From Bugula neritina (Eukaryota; Bryozoa; Gymnolaemata; Cheilostomatida; Bugulidae): 64,000 nucleotides of DNA. Positions 63,377 through 64,000 of this stretch are shown one piece after another. The stretch lies in assembly GCA_964035545.1 (NCBI GenBank), contig OZ037772.1, forward strand, positions 4,747,733-4,811,732, given 5' to 3'. The position numbers were made by a program, and so were the translations under genes. The notes under the pieces were generated by a model. The model saw only the letters and a list, made by a program, of their open reading frames with translations. It had not been told where the DNA came from and searched no databases. The stretch's first letter is position 1. Every line of letters begins with the position of its first letter.

Positions 63377-64000
63377 GTTAGTGAAAATGAATCAAATAAA
63401 ATATTTATTAGTGTGAAGGATATATAGTTCTGCAATAGAAGTACTTATTTTTTATTAAAATTTTCTACAGGTTTTAAAGTTCTACAGTTTTACAAACTTT
63501 CTGAATTTCTTAAGTGCAATATATTAGGTTCACAGTAGAATCACAAGTACCAACTGTGTTACATACTTCCCATTGGAAGTCAACTACCGGCTTGCCAGCT
63601 GATGCACTAACCATTATACTACAAGGGTAACCCTAACACTCCATGCAACCAGTTATTCTAAACTCTGCTGGTCCCCTTACTACTCATTCAGTTTAAGCTT
63701 CCCGGGCCTCTCAATTCTCTTGGCGTACTACTAAAATGCTATACTAAATGTGAAAGAGCTTGCTAACAATTACACATGGGTCGTTAGGTAATCTCAACAC
63801 CACACTAAGCTGTTCACATGTGCATTCAGCTCCCTGCTACCGTAAAGCTATTCACCTGCACTAACCATCATGATGTAAGAACTTCAATTACAGGAGGTTC
63901 TAATTTTACATGCCTCTCCTTTCAAATGGAAGGATATCACAATTACTAGACATCAAATTTTTATAAGCGCATTACAGAGATTACTTGATTAGCATGTGAA

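Larger units (their letters stand above)
58711..64000 (+). repeat. Duplicated intron units around the LRR exons
   Basis: The flanks of the exons repeat too. The 61.16-61.39 and 59.26-59.49 kb upstream flanks match (TTTCACACACATATGTGATA). The 61.54-62.17 and 63.39-64.0 kb downstream stretches are near-identical, with a shorter relative at 59.63-59.96 kb. These downstream units include a tRNA-like word on the minus strand (TAGTATAATGGTTAGTGCAT). The array has therefore grown by tandem duplication of exon-plus-intron units and runs off the window. Confidence 0.8.

Overview
This is an AT-rich invertebrate animal window. The evidence is genes in many short exons with GT-AG introns, BCL-2 family proteins, an F-type lectin, a P-loop sulfotransferase, tRNA-derived SINEs, Ty3/gypsy and LINE elements, and long satellites. 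A lophotrochozoan-type marine invertebrate would fit, but the species cannot be read from the sequence. All exon models were built by hand from splice signals, reading frame and intron phase.

Layout. 0.3-3.5 kb holds two minisatellites. 3.5-8.1 kb is gene-poor, with a small inverted-repeat element and SINE pieces. 8.15-10.72 kb (+) encodes a PAN/apple-like plus F5/8-type C (fucolectin-like) protein. 10.8-11.6 kb is copy A of a CACAG-ended MITE family that recurs at 47.6, 49.5, 54.1 and 58.1 kb. 14.19-15.58 kb (+) is a single-exon sulfotransferase with an in-frame TAG 33 codons before its likely natural end.

16.4-39.3 kb is the core of the window: four strongly diverged BCL-2-like genes. They lie as two head-to-head pairs (gene 1 minus / gene 2 plus; gene 3 minus / gene 4 plus), with genes 2 and 3 convergent. 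Three carry a BH2 of the form W-[IL]-x-x-H-G-G-W and the fourth W-x5-N-G-W. All share the intron phase order 2-1-0-0, and an intron falls directly after the BH2 tryptophan in each. None has an obvious C-terminal membrane anchor. A young, nearly intact Ty3/gypsy element sits in intron 1 of gene 1. A 46-bp minisatellite in gene 2 is built from copies of its own 3' splice site.

40.4-58.2 kb is a retroelement graveyard: a truncated gypsy with LTR (minus), a nearly full-length decayed LINE (minus), a partial solo-type LTR, MITE copies, and a decayed GC-richer gypsy (plus) interrupted by MITE C and ended by MITE E. 58.5-64 kb begins a tandem array of 141-bp leucine-rich-repeat exons (five copies, one frameshifted) in duplicated intron units, continuing beyond the window.

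Functionally, the BCL-2 cluster suggests a locally expanded apoptosis or organelle-membrane regulatory module. The lectin and LRR genes are recognition-type genes. No functional link between them can be shown from sequence.
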